64,000 bases of DNA, taken from assembly GCF_003660105.1 (NCBI RefSeq), contig NZ_CP032823.1:620001-684000 (forward strand), in the 5' to 3' direction. The DNA comes from Aliarcobacter cryaerophilus ATCC 43158 (GTDB taxonomy: Bacteria > Campylobacterota > Campylobacteria > Campylobacterales > Arcobacteraceae). Each line of letters begins with the position of its first letter. The stretch's first letter is position 1. A program made the position numbers and the translations under genes. A model generated the notes under the pieces. It made no database searches. It saw only the letters and a list, made by a program, of their open reading frames with translations, and was not told where the DNA came from. Below, in pieces: positions 9,467 through 19,595 of this stretch.

Positions 9467-10186
9467 TTGGCTATTAAAAATATCGTAGTTGATGGTAAAA
9501 ATTTTGATTTATCTTATGATTTAATTAATACTACAAAAACAGAAGATATTTTGTTTTTACATGGTTGGGGTTCAAATAAAGATATTATGAAAAGTGCGTT
9601 TTCAAATTATTTAAAAGATTATAGACATATTTATCTTGATATGTCAGGTTTTGGTAAAAGCCCAAACAACTACGTTTTGACTACAAATGATTACTCAAAA
9701 ATTACAAAAGAGTTTTTAAACTCTATAAATTCAAATTGTAAAGTTATTTTTGGTCACTCTTTTGGTGGCAAAGTAGCTACTTTATTGGATCCAAAAAATT
9801 TAGTTCTATTAAGTAGTGCTGGAATTTTAGAAGAGAAGCCAATAAAGGTAAAAATAAAAATATTTTTTGCAAAACTTTTAAATAGTTTAGGTTTAAAAAA
9901 CTTTACAAAAGTTTTTAGAAGTAAAGATGTGGATAAAATGAGTGAAAATATGTATGCTACTTTTAAAAATGTTGTAGATGAAGATTTCTCTTCATATTTT
10001 TCAAATTTCAAAAATAGTGCTTTGATTTTTTGGGGAGAAGATGATATTGCTACATCTTTAAAATCTGGAGAAAAAATAGCAAGTTTGATTAAAAAATCAG
10101 TTTTTACTTCATATAGTGGTGACCACTATTTTTTCTTAAAACACGCAAAAAATATATGTGAAAGAGTAGAAAATGGAATATCTTAG
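9467..10186 (+). CDS. Alpha/beta-hydrolase between ddl and murF
   Basis: A 239-residue cytoplasmic alpha/beta-hydrolase. The nucleophile elbow is GHSFGG with S98. The oxyanion loop is FLHGWGS, and the final histidine lies in SGDHYFFLKH. Start TTG 9467 follows AAAAGGA at the end of ddl. The 3' end overlaps the murF-like gene by 14 bases, so it is coupled to cell-wall synthesis genes, but the substrate is unknown. Annotations such as hydroxy-oxo-dienoate hydrolase used for similar proteins are based only on the fold. Confidence 0.88.
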   Translation: MAIKNIVVDGKNFDLSYDLINTTKTEDILFLHGWGSNKDIMKSAFSNYLKDYRHIYLDMSGFGKSPNNYVLTTNDYSKITKEFLNSINSNCKVIFGHSFGGKVATLLDPKNLVLLSSAGILEEKPIKVKIKIFFAKLLNSLGLKNFTKVFRSKDVDKMSENMYATFKNVVDEDFSSYFSNFKNSALIFWGEDDIATSLKSGEKIASLIKKSVFTSYSGDHYFFLKHAKNICERVENGIS

Positions 10187-11609
10187 TATAGTTACTAAAA
10201 TTGTTTTAAGTTTTAGTTTGGGTTGGTATTTGATTACTAACTTACAGTGGTACAACTATAAATTAAGCAGAGTTATATTTAAACACCACAAATGGCAGTG
10301 GCATTTAACATTTTTTATCTCTCCAATAGTTCTGTTTTTTCTAATTCCTAGCCCATATTTTGATATATACTTTTTTGTTTTATATTTTGTAAGCTTTATT
10401 TTATGGAATAGAAAACTTGATAGAAGTTTAGTTCTTACAAGTAGAGTAAAAAGATTTTTGACTATTTTACTAATAACACTTTTTACTCAAATTTCATTAT
10501 GTTTAGATGATGATTTTTGTGCAAAAGTAACTCTGTTTTTAACTCTTATTGTGACATTAATTTTTTCAAATATTATAGAAAAGATACTGTTTTTAGCTTT
10601 TAAAAATAGAGCAAAAAAGAGATTATTAGAAAACAAAGATTTAAAAATTATTGCAATTACAGCATCTTATGGAAAAACATCTATAAAAAACTTTTTACAT
10701 CATGTTTTAAAAAATCACTTCAAAACATATAAAACTCCAAGAAGTGTAAATACAATTGTAGGGCTTGTTCTTGATGTAAATAAAGATTTACCAAAAGATA
10801 CACAAATATATATAGCAGAAGCAGGGGCAAGAGTAAGAGGTGATATAAAAACGATAGCAAACTTTTTAGAGCCACAAATTGCTATTATAGGAAGTGTTGG
10901 AGAACAGCATATTGAATATTTTAAAACTTTAGAAAATATTAAAAATACAAAAAAAGAGCTTTTGTTGTCTCCAAGACTACAAAAAGCATTTGTTCATAGT
11001 AGTGCAAATGTTACTCAAAGTGAAAAAATAGAGGAGTTTCCAAACAATCTTCATATAGTAAAAAGTAATCTTGATGGACTTTGGTTTGATATGGAATTAA
11101 ATGGAAAAATTGAGCATTTTTATGCTCCAATTTTAGGAAGTTTCAATGCTATAAATTTAGCAGCAGTTGTTTTAGTAGCAACTCATTTAGGAATGAGTGT
11201 TTTAGAGATAAATGAAGCTTTAACAACTTTACCACAAGTAGAACACAGACTTCAAAAAATTGAAGCAAACGGAAAAATTATAATAGATGACTCTTTTAAT
11301 GGAAATCTTGAAGGAATGTTAGAAGCTATTAATATTTCTTCAAACTATAATGGAAGAAAAATAATAATAACTCCAGGACTTGTAGAGTCAACTGATAGTG
11401 CAAATATTCTTTTAGCAAAACAAATAGATAAGGTTTTTGATTTTATAATAATAACTGGAACTTTAAATGCAAATATTTTAAAAGCAAATATAAATGAAGA
11501 TAAAGTTTTTGTACTAAAAGATAAGACAATGCTAGAAACAACTTTAGCAAGAACTACAAAAAGTGGCGATTTAATATTATTTGCAAATGATGCACCAAAT
11601 TTTATATAG
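10173..11609 (+). CDS. murF: MurF-like UDP-N-acetylmuramoyl-tripeptide--D-alanyl-D-alanine ligase
   Basis: A 478-residue Mur ligase that adds D-Ala-D-Ala to the muramoyl tripeptide. An unusual hydrophobic N-terminal region of about 140 residues with several membrane segments replaces the usual UDP-binding domain. The ATP-binding loop ITASYGKTSIKN follows, then the central motif IYIAEAGAR and the C-terminal VEHRLQKIEA with IDDSFNGN. A similar N-terminal membrane region is known to me from other Campylobacterota MurF proteins. ddl two genes upstream supports the assignment. Confidence 0.88.
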   Translation: MEYLSIVTKIVLSFSLGWYLITNLQWYNYKLSRVIFKHHKWQWHLTFFISPIVLFFLIPSPYFDIYFFVLYFVSFILWNRKLDRSLVLTSRVKRFLTILLITLFTQISLCLDDDFCAKVTLFLTLIVTLIFSNIIEKILFLAFKNRAKKRLLENKDLKIIAITASYGKTSIKNFLHHVLKNHFKTYKTPRSVNTIVGLVLDVNKDLPKDTQIYIAEAGARVRGDIKTIANFLEPQIAIIGSVGEQHIEYFKTLENIKNTKKELLLSPRLQKAFVHSSANVTQSEKIEEFPNNLHIVKSNLDGLWFDMELNGKIEHFYAPILGSFNAINLAAVVLVATHLGMSVLEINEALTTLPQVEHRLQKIEANGKIIIDDSFNGNLEGMLEAINISSNYNGRKIIITPGLVESTDSANILLAKQIDKVFDFIIITGTLNANILKANINEDKVFVLKDKTMLETTLARTTKSGDLILFANDAPNFI

Positions 11610-11617
11610 GATAAAAA

Positions 11618-12106
11618 ATGGAACACATTTATGCCCCTTGGCGATATAATTATGTAACTGATGAAAAAGTCAAAGGGTGTATTTTTTGTCATATTGCAGA
11701 AAATTTAAAAGATGAAAAACTACAAGTAATATTTAGTGATGAATATTGTTATGTAGTTATGAATAAATTTCCATATAGTCCAGGACATATTATGGTTATT
11801 CCATATTTTCATACTTGTAATGTTGAAGATTTGGATGAAACTATTTGGTTGAAAATGAGTATGAGAGTACAACAAGCAGTGAGGCTTTTAAAAGAAGTTA
11901 TGCCATGTGAAGGTGTGAATATTGGTATGAATTTAGGAAAAGTAGCAGGTGCTGGAATAGAACAACATATACACTATCATTTAGTTCCAAGATGGATTGG
12001 AGATACAAATTTTATTACAACAATAGCTCAAACAAGAGTTTATCCAGCAGATTTTAATGATATTTTTGAGAAATTAAAAGCTAGTGCTTTAAAATATTTT
12101 TTATAG
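11618..12106 (+). CDS. HIT-family nucleotide hydrolase/phosphorylase
   Basis: A 162-residue HIT (histidine triad) protein. The catalytic triad motif reads HIHYHLVPRW, and an N-terminal CIFCH pair with a nearby histidine probably binds zinc, as in Ap4A phosphorylase-like HIT proteins. It likely cleaves dinucleoside polyphosphates or nucleoside phosphoramidates in the cytoplasm. It lies eight bases after murF and ends the operon before a strong hairpin. Confidence 0.92.
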   Translation: MEHIYAPWRYNYVTDEKVKGCIFCHIAENLKDEKLQVIFSDEYCYVVMNKFPYSPGHIMVIPYFHTCNVEDLDETIWLKMSMRVQQAVRLLKEVMPCEGVNIGMNLGKVAGAGIEQHIHYHLVPRWIGDTNFITTIAQTRVYPADFNDIFEKLKASALKYFL

Positions 12107-12129
12107 ATTTTATTTTTAAACTCTTTTAT

Positions 12130-12162
12130 AAATATATTAAAAACCTTACTTTTAATATATTT
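12130..12162. terminator. Hairpin ending the ruvA-HIT gene run
   Basis: Perfect 13-bp arms (12130-12142 and 12150-12162) enclose the seven-base loop ACCTTAC, with T residues at the 3' end. The stem is almost all A/T but long. It lies 24 bases after the HIT stop and 41 bases before the restriction-modification gene, so it separates the two units. Confidence 0.65.
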
Positions 12163-12203
12163 TAGTAGAATATTCACTTTAGAATTTAGGGGAAACTATA
12201 AAA

Positions 12204-15200
12204 GTGCAACAAATAAATAACTACATAGAAAACATAAATAGACTTTTTGCTACAGGAAATGCAAGAGAACACAGCTATAGAGGCGATTTACAAGATTTAC
12301 TAAACAAAATCATAAATGATAAAGATATAGTTGTAACAAACGAACCAGCAAGAATAGTAAATGTTGGAGCTCCTGATTATAGTATTACAAAAAAAGATAT
12401 TCCAATAGGATATATTGAAGCAAAAGATATAAACAAACCACTAAATAGCAAGGATTACACCGAGCAGTTTGATAGATATAAAAATGCTCTTGATAATCTT
12501 ATAATCACAGATTATATCGATTTTTGGTTTTATAAAAGTGGCGAACTTACAAATAAAATTAAAATAGCAAAAATAGTAGATGATAAGATTATTGCTATTG
12601 AAGAAAATTTTTTGTTATTTACAAACAACATAAAAAGCTTTACAACACAAATCTCACAAACAATCACAAGTCCTAGTAAACTAGCGAAAATGATGGCTGG
12701 AAAAGCAAGACTTCTTCAAAATGTAATTGAAAGAGCGATAATAAGTGAAGATGAAAGCGATGCAAACAACTCTTTAAGAGAGCAGTTAGAAGTTTTTAAA
12801 GCTACTTTAATTCACGATATTACACCTGATAGTTTTGCAGATATTTATTCTCAAACTATTGCTTATGGAATGTTTGCAGCAAGACTTCATGATACAACTA
12901 TGGATACATTTTCAAGACAAGAGGCTGTTTTTTTAATACCTAAATCAAATCCATTTTTAAGAGGATTATTTAACTATGTTTCTGGTGCTGAGTGTGATGA
13001 TAGAATTATTTGGATTATAGACTCTCTTGCAGAGATATTTTTGGCAACAGATGTTAAAAAACTTTTAGATGGTTTTAGCCAAAAAAGTGGAATGAACGAC
13101 CCAATAATTCACTTTTATGAAACTTTTTTAAGTGAATACAACCCAGCACTTAGAAAAAGTAGAGGAGTTTGGTACACTCCACAAGCTGTTGTAAACTTTA
13201 TAGTTCGTGCTTGTGATGAAGTACTTAAAGATGAGTTTGATTTAAGTGATGGATTAAGCGATGAGACAAAAATCAAAATAAAAGTAGATGATATAAACGC
13301 AGGTTACACAAAATCAGGGCAAAAGATAAAAAAAGATATTGAAGTTCATAAAGTGCAGATTCTTGACCCAGCAACAGGAACTGGAACATTTTTGGCTGAG
13401 ACTATAAAGTTTATTAAAAAAGATTTTTGGGGAGGAAGTTGGAGCTCTTATGTAGAAGAGCATCTAATTCCAAGGCTAAATGGTTTTGAACTTCTTATGG
13501 CATCTTATGCTATGGCACATTTAAAGCTAGATTTACTTCTTCTTGAAACTGGATATAAACCAACAAAAGAGCAAAAAAGGTTTAATATCTTTCTTACAAA
13601 CTCACTTGAAGAGCATCATGAATCATCTGGAAATCTTTTTGCTAGTTATTTGGCAAATGAGAGTAAAGAGGCTGATAGAGTAAAAAAAGATGTGCCTGTG
13701 ATGGTTGTGATGGGAAATCCACCATATAGTGGAGAGAGTTCAAATAAAAATGATTTTATTGATAAACTACTTGAAGATTATAAAAAAGAGAGTGATGGAA
13801 GAAAACTTCAAGAGAAAAACTCAAAATGGCTAAATGATGATTATGTAAAATTTATAAGATATTCTGAAAGTTATATACAAAAAAATGAAGAGGGAATTTT
13901 AGGATTTATTACAAATCATAGTTATATTGATAATCCAACTTTTAGAGGTATGAGATACCATCTTTTAAGTACATTTGATAAAATTTATATTATAGATTTA
14001 CATGGAAATAGTAAGAAAAAAGAAGTAAGTTCAGATGGAAGTAAAGATGAAAATGTCTTTGATATTATGCAAGGTGTTGCAATTATAATTGGTATTAAGA
14101 AAAAAACTAAATCAAAAAAACTTGCAGAACTTTTTATGTATGATTTATATGGAAAAAGAGATTTTAAATATGAATTCTTGAATAAAAATAGTTTGAAGAG
14201 CTTAGATTTTAAACAAATAAAATATAGTGAACCTGATTTTTATTTCTTTAACAAAAACCTTGATTTGGAATATGAATATAAAAAGAATATTTATATAAAA
14301 GATTTTTTTCATTTAAACTGTGTTGGTATTGCAACTTCTAGGGATGGCTTAGTAATTGATGATAATAAAGAAAAATTAGAGTCTAAACTTCAAGAATTTT
14401 TTGATAATGATAAAGCATATGTTCAAAATATAATGAAAGTAAAAGAAAATAGTAGTTTCAAAATTGATAAAATAAAAGAAATATCAACTTTAAATTTTTC
14501 TTTTATTAAACCTTATTCGTATAGAACTTTTGATATTAGATATATTTATTATAGTAGTAGTTTTATTGAAAGAAGTAGAGAAAATGTAATGAAACATTTT
14601 ACTAAAGATAATATTGGACTTATTACAAATAGACAATGTCAAACAGAAAATTATCAACATACATTTATTACAAAAGTTATGAATGATTTACATATAACAG
14701 AAACAGCAAATGCAAATCCATATACTTTCCCATTATATTTATACCCAGATGAAAACTCTCTAACAAATGAACCAATACCAAATTTCAATATGGAAATTAT
14801 AAAAGATATAGAGAAGAGTTTAAATCTTAATTTCGGAAATTTGACTTTAGTCCAATCACTAGAAAAAACTGGTGGGACTGAAGTTTTACTTCCAAAAGAA
14901 AAAATAGATGGAACTGAAGATTTACTTCCAAAAAAAGAGTTTCAAGCTCTTGATTTGTTTGATTATATTTATGCAGTTTTACATAGTCCAAATTATAGAG
15001 AAAAATACAAAGAGTTTCTAAAAATAGACTTCCCAAGAGTTCCATATCCAAAGCCTGAAACTTTTTGGCAACTGGTTAGTTTGGGAGGAAAATTAAGAAG
15101 CTTACATTTACTAGAAGATACAAGTTTAGATGAAAGGATCATAGATATAAAAGGTGAGGGCGAACTACTTATCAAAAATAGTCTAAATAAAAAAGATTTT

Positions 15201-15437
15201 AGTGTAGAAAATTCTCAGGTAGAGCTTAGATTAAATGATGAAATTAGTATTATAAATATTCCTTTGGTTGCATGGGAGTTTTATATAGGTGGTTATCAAC
15301 CTGCTCAAAAGTGGTTAAAAGATAGAGTGGGAAGAACACTAAACAGAGCCGATATGAAGCACTATAATCGCGTTATAAATGCACTTTATATGACAAACAA
15401 TATTATGAAATCTATAGATAAGATTGCTCATTTATAA
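12204..15437 (+). CDS. Type IIG-like restriction-modification enzyme (fused endonuclease and adenine methyltransferase)
   Basis: A 1077-residue single chain. The N-terminal domain has a PD-(D/E)xK nuclease pattern: D58 after a proline, then E72-A-K74. A helical connector leads to a gamma-type N6-adenine methyltransferase with SAM motif DPATGTGTFL starting at D388 and the catalytic N505-P-P-Y508. The C-terminal part (about 600-1077) should recognise the target. No helicase domain is seen, so it is not a full type ISP enzyme. GTG start 12204 follows AGGGGAAA. No separate specificity subunit or second methylase is nearby. Recognition sequence is unknown. Confidence 0.9.
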   Translation: MQQINNYIENINRLFATGNAREHSYRGDLQDLLNKIINDKDIVVTNEPARIVNVGAPDYSITKKDIPIGYIEAKDINKPLNSKDYTEQFDRYKNALDNLIITDYIDFWFYKSGELTNKIKIAKIVDDKIIAIEENFLLFTNNIKSFTTQISQTITSPSKLAKMMAGKARLLQNVIERAIISEDESDANNSLREQLEVFKATLIHDITPDSFADIYSQTIAYGMFAARLHDTTMDTFSRQEAVFLIPKSNPFLRGLFNYVSGAECDDRIIWIIDSLAEIFLATDVKKLLDGFSQKSGMNDPIIHFYETFLSEYNPALRKSRGVWYTPQAVVNFIVRACDEVLKDEFDLSDGLSDETKIKIKVDDINAGYTKSGQKIKKDIEVHKVQILDPATGTGTFLAETIKFIKKDFWGGSWSSYVEEHLIPRLNGFELLMASYAMAHLKLDLLLLETGYKPTKEQKRFNIFLTNSLEEHHESSGNLFASYLANESKEADRVKKDVPVMVVMGNPPYSGESSNKNDFIDKLLEDYKKESDGRKLQEKNSKWLNDDYVKFIRYSESYIQKNEEGILGFITNHSYIDNPTFRGMRYHLLSTFDKIYIIDLHGNSKKKEVSSDGSKDENVFDIMQGVAIIIGIKKKTKSKKLAELFMYDLYGKRDFKYEFLNKNSLKSLDFKQIKYSEPDFYFFNKNLDLEYEYKKNIYIKDFFHLNCVGIATSRDGLVIDDNKEKLESKLQEFFDNDKAYVQNIMKVKENSSFKIDKIKEISTLNFSFIKPYSYRTFDIRYIYYSSSFIERSRENVMKHFTKDNIGLITNRQCQTENYQHTFITKVMNDLHITETANANPYTFPLYLYPDENSLTNEPIPNFNMEIIKDIEKSLNLNFGNLTLVQSLEKTGGTEVLLPKEKIDGTEDLLPKKEFQALDLFDYIYAVLHSPNYREKYKEFLKIDFPRVPYPKPETFWQLVSLGGKLRSLHLLEDTSLDERIIDIKGEGELLIKNSLNKKDFSVENSQVELRLNDEISIINIPLVAWEFYIGGYQPAQKWLKDRVGRTLNRADMKHYNRVINALYMTNNIMKSIDKIAHL
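14874..14945 (+). repeat. In-frame 36-base tandem repeat inside the restriction-modification gene
   Basis: Two adjacent 36-base units encode 12 residues each: GTEVLLPKEKID, then GTEDLLPKKEFQ. They differ at a few positions and lie in a linker-like part of the C-terminal, putative target-recognition half. Copy-number change would lengthen or shorten the protein by 12 residues without breaking the frame. Confidence 0.85.
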
Positions 15438-15491
15438 GCTTAATTATAGCTTGTTAAGTAGCTAATACCACTACTTTATTCCTTTATTAAA

Positions 15492-15517
15492 GGAAATAAA
15501 TTTAATAATTTATTTCC
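15492..15517. terminator. Inverted repeat after the restriction-modification gene
   Basis: A 10-bp stem GGAAATAAAT / ATTTATTTCC with a TTAATA loop, 54 bases after the stop codon. A smaller CCTTTATTAAAGG palindrome overlaps its left arm. No long T run follows, so termination is uncertain. Confidence 0.45.
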
Positions 15518-15533
15518 AAAAGTCCCATAATTA

Positions 15534-15562
15534 TTGACATTTAACCGCACTTAAGTTATAAT
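15534..15562 (+). promoter_or_regulatory. Strong sigma70 promoter of the ribosomal-protein operon
   Basis: Perfect consensus TTGACA (15534-15539) and TATAAT (15557-15562) are separated by exactly 17 bases, about 68 bases upstream of rpsJ. This is the best consensus promoter in the window and matches the need for high ribosomal-protein expression. Confidence 0.9.
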
Positions 15563-15568
15563 CCGCGT

Positions 15569-15606
15569 CCACTTAATGTGGTTAGAGCCATTTTTTGGTG
15601 TCTAAC
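15569..15606 (+). promoter_or_regulatory. Structured leader of the S10 operon
   Basis: Two adjacent inverted repeats fill the untranslated leader: CCAC-TTAAT-GTGG (15569-15581), and GTTAGA / TCTAAC (15581-15586 with 15601-15606) around a loop that can itself pair CCA with TGG. Such structures could be a target for autoregulation by a ribosomal protein (L4 in E. coli). That link is inference. Confidence 0.45.
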
Positions 15607-15630
15607 GAGTTCTTTAAAGGAAAAAAATAT

Positions 15631-15945
15631 ATGGAAAAAATCAGATTAAAGCTAAAAGCTTATGATCATAGAGTTTTAGACAGAAGTGTTGCTTCAATAG
15701 TTGAAGCTGTTAAAAGAACTGGTGCTGATTTAAGAGGTCCTATTCCTCTTCCTACAAAAATCAGAAGATATACAGTTATCAAAGGTCCTCACGTAAACAA
15801 AGATTCAAGAGAGCAGTTTGAGATTAGAGTTCATTCAAGAATTATAGACATTATTTCAGCAACAGCTGATACAGTTGATTCATTAATGAAACTAGACTTA
15901 GCTCCAGAGGTTGATGTTGAAGTAAGATCAATGGGTCAAGAATAA
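15631..15945 (+). CDS. rpsJ: 30S ribosomal protein S10
   Basis: A 104-residue S10 (NusE), part of the 30S head and also a NusB partner in antitermination. ATG 15631 is chosen because AAAGGA precedes it and it gives the standard [17 protein letters not shown] beginning; an upstream in-frame GTG at 15595 would add 12 unsupported residues. First gene of the operon. Confidence 0.98.
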   Translation: MEKIRLKLKAYDHRVLDRSVASIVEAVKRTGADLRGPIPLPTKIRRYTVIKGPHVNKDSREQFEIRVHSRIIDIISATADTVDSLMKLDLAPEVDVEVRSMGQE

Positions 15946-15964
15946 GTAGAAAGGGTAATACAAG

Positions 15965-16540
15965 ATGGAATTTATAGTTCAAAAAATCGGTATGAGTAGA
16001 ACAGTATCTGTTCCTAGTACAGCGGTTACACTTTTAAAAGTTATTGATACAAAAGTATGTCAAGTAACTGATGGTGTAGCACTAGTTTCTTATAGCAGCG
16101 GTAAAAAATTTAACAAAGCTATTGAGGGACAACAAAAAAAATATAACCTATCTAAAGAGTTTAACAGATTTGCAACAATTACTGTAGCAAATAGTGAAGC
16201 TGGAGATTTAGATGTTGCTGGTTTAGGTGAAGCAAAAATCGTTAAAACAACTTTTAGAACAAAAGGTAGAGGTTTTACTGGTGTTGTAAAAAGATGGAAT
16301 TTTGCTGGTGGAAGAGGTTCTCACGGACATAGAATGGGTAGAAGAACAGGTTCAATTGGTAACTGTGAGTTCCCAGGAAGAGTTCAACCAGGTAAGAAAA
16401 TGCCAGGACAATACGGAAATACAAATGTATCTGTAAAAAATGAAGTTTTATCATTTGATGCGGAAGCTGGAGTTTTAGTTCTTAAAGGTTCAGTATCTGG
16501 TCCAAATGGTTCATTAGGAAAAGTAAAGGTTGCTAAATGA
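15965..16540 (+). CDS. rplC: 50S ribosomal protein L3
   Basis: A 191-residue primary 23S rRNA-binding protein near the peptidyl transferase centre. The conserved loop [17 protein letters not shown] and the [10 protein letters not shown] segment are clear. AAAGGG lies ahead of ATG. The stop overlaps rplD by four bases. Confidence 0.98.
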   Translation: MEFIVQKIGMSRTVSVPSTAVTLLKVIDTKVCQVTDGVALVSYSSGKKFNKAIEGQQKKYNLSKEFNRFATITVANSEAGDLDVAGLGEAKIVKTTFRTKGRGFTGVVKRWNFAGGRGSHGHRMGRRTGSIGNCEFPGRVQPGKKMPGQYGNTNVSVKNEVLSFDAEAGVLVLKGSVSGPNGSLGKVKVAK

Positions 16541-17148
16541 GTAAAGCAATAGTATTAAATACAAAATTTGAAAATAGTGGTGAAGTAGTTTTACCTGCTA
16601 ATTATGAAGAGATAAATAAACACAATTTATACTTATATGTAAAATCGTATTTATCATCTTTAAGATCTAATACAGCAGCTGCAAAAACTAGAGCACAAGT
16701 AAGTGGTGGTGGTAAAAAACCTAAAGCACAAAAAGGTAGTGGAGCAGCAAGATGGGGATCTAAAAGATCACCTTTATTTGTTGGCGGTGGAGTTACTTTT
16801 GGTCCTACAAAAAGAAACTACGAGCAAAAAGTAAACAAAAAACAAAAAGCTTTAGCACTTAAATATGCTTTAAATGCACAAGCTAGTAATGGTTCACTTT
16901 TTGCTGTTGATTCAGTTAAATTAGAATCAGGTAAAACTAAAGATGCGGTTGCAGTTTTAAGTAAATTAAACAAAAGAGATACATTAATTGTAGTTGATAC
17001 AATTGATGAAAAAACTTATTTAGCGTTTAGAAATATTAAAAACTGTTATATGATTGAAAAGCAAGAAGTAAATGCATACTTAATTGCTGTATATCACTCT
17101 GTACTAATTGAAAAATCAGTACTAGAAGCATTAACAAAAGAGGCTTAA
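16537..17148 (+). CDS. rplD: 50S ribosomal protein L4
   Basis: A 203-residue L4 lining the peptide exit tunnel. The extended loop rich in K/G ([19 protein letters not shown]) and [13 protein letters not shown] are diagnostic. In E. coli this protein represses its own operon through the leader; a structured leader is present here too. Coupled to rplC by ATGA. Confidence 0.98.
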   Translation: MSKAIVLNTKFENSGEVVLPANYEEINKHNLYLYVKSYLSSLRSNTAAAKTRAQVSGGGKKPKAQKGSGAARWGSKRSPLFVGGGVTFGPTKRNYEQKVNKKQKALALKYALNAQASNGSLFAVDSVKLESGKTKDAVAVLSKLNKRDTLIVVDTIDEKTYLAFRNIKNCYMIEKQEVNAYLIAVYHSVLIEKSVLEALTKEA

Positions 17149-17149
17149 G

Positions 17150-17431
17150 ATGGCAGATATAACAGATATTAAATCAATTTTATATACAGAAAAAACAATC
17201 GAGCTTCAAGAAAATGGTGTAATCGTTGTTCAAACTAGTCCTAGAATGACTAAAACGGGTTTAAAAGAGGTTTTCAAAGAGTATTTTGGCGTTGTTCCAA
17301 CAAAAATTAACTCTTTAAGACAAGAAGGAAAAGTTAAAAGATTTAAAGGAAAACTTGGAAAAAGAGTTGACTTCAAAAAATTCTATGTAACATTACCAGA
17401 AGGCGCAGCAATTGCGAACCTTTCAGCATAA
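17150..17431 (+). CDS. rplW: 50S ribosomal protein L23
   Basis: A 93-residue L23 at the tunnel exit, where trigger factor and SRP dock. Starts [16 protein letters not shown], one base after the rplD stop. The basic loop [21 protein letters not shown] is typical. Normal length. Confidence 0.97.
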   Translation: MADITDIKSILYTEKTIELQENGVIVVQTSPRMTKTGLKEVFKEYFGVVPTKINSLRQEGKVKRFKGKLGKRVDFKKFYVTLPEGAAIANLSA

Positions 17432-17441
17432 GGAGTAAAAA

Positions 17442-18269
17442 ATGGCAATTAAAAAATTTAGACCTATAACTCCTGCTAGAAGATTTATGTCAGTTATTGA
17501 TAGCTCTGATATTACTTCAAAACCAACAGTTAAATCTTTACTTGTAAGAGTAAAAGCAAATGCTGGTAGAAATAATAACGGAAGAATTACTTCAAGACAC
17601 AAAGAAGCAGGTGCAAAAAAACTATACAGAATTATTGATTTCAAAAGAGATAAATTCGATGTTGTTGGTACTGTTGCAACTATTGAGTATGACCCATATA
17701 GAAATTGTAGAATTAGCTTAATTTCTTATGCTGATGGAGATAAAAGATATATTATTCAACCTGCTGGATTAAAAGTAGGAGATAAAGTTCAAGCTGCTGC
17801 TTCAGGACTTGATATTTTACCAGGAAATGCAATGAGATTGGTAAATATTCCTATTGGAACAATGGTTCATAATATTGAGTTAAAACCAGGAAAAGGTGCA
17901 CAATTTGCTAGATCAGCTGGTGGATATGCACAAATTATGGGAAGAGAAGATAAATATGTTATCTTAAGATTACCATCTGGTGAAATGAGAAAAATCCTTA
18001 ATGTTTGTATGGCTACTATTGGTGTAGTTGGAAACGGGGATTATATAAATATGGTAATTGGTAAAGCTGGTAGAACAAGACACTTAGGAATTAGACCTCA
18101 AACAAGAGGATCTGCGATGAACCCTATTGATCACCCACACGGTGGAGGAGAAGGTAAAACGAATTCTGGAAGACATCCTGTTACTCCATGGGGTATGCCA
18201 ACTAAAGGTTATAAAACTAGAAAGAAAAAAGCTAGTGATAAACTAATCATTTCAAGAAAAAAGAAGTAA
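17442..18269 (+). CDS. rplB: 50S ribosomal protein L2
   Basis: A 275-residue L2, needed for subunit association and peptidyl transfer. The C-terminal [20 protein letters not shown] contains the conserved histidine region near the peptidyl transferase centre. AAGGAG precedes ATG. Confidence 0.98.
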   Translation: MAIKKFRPITPARRFMSVIDSSDITSKPTVKSLLVRVKANAGRNNNGRITSRHKEAGAKKLYRIIDFKRDKFDVVGTVATIEYDPYRNCRISLISYADGDKRYIIQPAGLKVGDKVQAAASGLDILPGNAMRLVNIPIGTMVHNIELKPGKGAQFARSAGGYAQIMGREDKYVILRLPSGEMRKILNVCMATIGVVGNGDYINMVIGKAGRTRHLGIRPQTRGSAMNPIDHPHGGGEGKTNSGRHPVTPWGMPTKGYKTRKKKASDKLIISRKKK

Positions 18270-18278
18270 GGGTTTAAG

Positions 18279-18554
18279 ATGGCAAGATCAATAAAAAAAG
18301 GACCTTTCGTAGATGCACACTTATTAAAAAAAGTTGTGGCTGCTAATAGTTCAAAAGATAAAAAACCAATTAAAACATGGTCAAGAAGATCTACAATTCT
18401 TCCAGATATGATTGGACTAACATTTAATGTACATAATGGTAGAAACTTTGTTCCTGTAAATGTTACAGAGAACCATGTTGGATATAAATTAGGTGAGTTT
18501 GCACCAACTAGAACATTTAAGGGCCACAAAGGTTCTGTTCAAAGAAAGGCGTAA
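18279..18554 (+). CDS. rpsS: 30S ribosomal protein S19
   Basis: A 91-residue S19 of the 30S head. The start [12 protein letters not shown] and the C-terminal [16 protein letters not shown] are invariant family features. Ten-base spacer from rplB. Confidence 0.98.
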   Translation: MARSIKKGPFVDAHLLKKVVAANSSKDKKPIKTWSRRSTILPDMIGLTFNVHNGRNFVPVNVTENHVGYKLGEFAPTRTFKGHKGSVQRKA

Positions 18555-18556
18555 TA

Positions 18557-18889
18557 ATGGCAAGAGCGATATTAAAATTTATTAGAGTTTCTCCTATTAA
18601 AGCAAGATTAATTGCAAGAGAAGTTCAAGGAATGAATGCAGAGTATGCAATTGCATCTTTACAATTTACTCCAAACAAAGCTGCTGGAATTATATCTAAA
18701 GTAATAGCTTCTGCTGTTGCAAACTCAGGATTAGATTCAGCTGATGCAGTAATTACAAGTGCTAGAGTAGATAAAGGACCAGTTCTTAAAAGATTTACTC
18801 CAAGAGCAAGAGGTTCAGCTTCACCGAAGCATAAGCCAACTGCACATATTATGATTGAAGTAGCTGCATCTACAAAAGGAGACAAGTAA
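18557..18889 (+). CDS. rplV: 50S ribosomal protein L22
   Basis: A 110-residue L22 whose long beta-hairpin reaches the exit tunnel constriction. [16 protein letters not shown] and the C-terminal [18 protein letters not shown] are diagnostic. Its stop overlaps the rpsC start by one base (TAATG). Confidence 0.97.
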   Translation: MARAILKFIRVSPIKARLIAREVQGMNAEYAIASLQFTPNKAAGIISKVIASAVANSGLDSADAVITSARVDKGPVLKRFTPRARGSASPKHKPTAHIMIEVAASTKGDK

Positions 18890-19593
18890 TGGGTCAAAAA
18901 GTTAATCCAATAGGTTTAAGATTAGGTATTAATAGAAATTGGGAGTCTAGATGGTTTCCAAAATTTGAAACAATGCCTGCAAATGTAGCTGAAGATGACA
19001 AAATAAGAAAGTTTGTTAAAAAAGAGTTATATTATGCTGGAATTGCTCAAACTGTTATTGAAAGAACTGCAAAAAAAGTTAGAGTTACTGTTGTAGCTGC
19101 TAGACCTGGAATTATCATTGGTAAAAAAGGTGCAGATGTTGAAAAACTAAAAGACTCTTTATCTAAACTTGTAGGAAAAGAGATAGCTGTAAATATTAAA
19201 GAAGAGAGAAAACCTCAAACTTCTGCACTACTTTCAGCTGAAAATGTTGCTCAACAATTAGAAAGAAGAGTTGCATTTAGAAGAGCAATGAAAAGAGTTA
19301 TGCAAAATGCACTAAAAGGTGGAGCAAAAGGTATTAAAGTATCTGTTTCAGGAAGACTTGGTGGTGCTGAAATGGCAAGAACTGAGTGGTATTTAGAAGG
19401 AAGAGTTCCTTTACATACATTAAGAGCTAGAATTGATTATGGTTTTGCAGAAGCTCATACAGCTTATGGTTGTATTGGGATTAAAGTTTGGATATTTAAA
19501 GGTGAGGTTCTTGCAAAAGGAATTCCAACTGAAAAATCTGAAACTGCTGATTCTAAACCAAAAAGAAGACCAGCAAAGAAAAGAGGTAAATAA
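18889..19593 (+). CDS. rpsC: 30S ribosomal protein S3
   Basis: A 234-residue S3 at the mRNA entry. The KH domain motif [15 protein letters not shown] and the C-terminal domain [20 protein letters not shown] are present. A basic tail rich in K and R closes the protein. Coupled to rplV. Confidence 0.98.
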   Translation: MGQKVNPIGLRLGINRNWESRWFPKFETMPANVAEDDKIRKFVKKELYYAGIAQTVIERTAKKVRVTVVAARPGIIIGKKGADVEKLKDSLSKLVGKEIAVNIKEERKPQTSALLSAENVAQQLERRVAFRRAMKRVMQNALKGGAKGIKVSVSGRLGGAEMARTEWYLEGRVPLHTLRARIDYGFAEAHTAYGCIGIKVWIFKGEVLAKGIPTEKSETADSKPKRRPAKKRGK

Positions 19594-19595
19594 TT

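Noticed and set aside
12204-15437. Full type ISP (LlaGI-like) restriction enzyme
   Set aside because: No helicase motifs are found between the nuclease and methylase domains, and the protein is about 500 residues too short.
15595-15630. Longer start for rpsJ
   Set aside because: The 12 extra residues are not seen in S10, and AAAGGA sits just ahead of ATG 15631.
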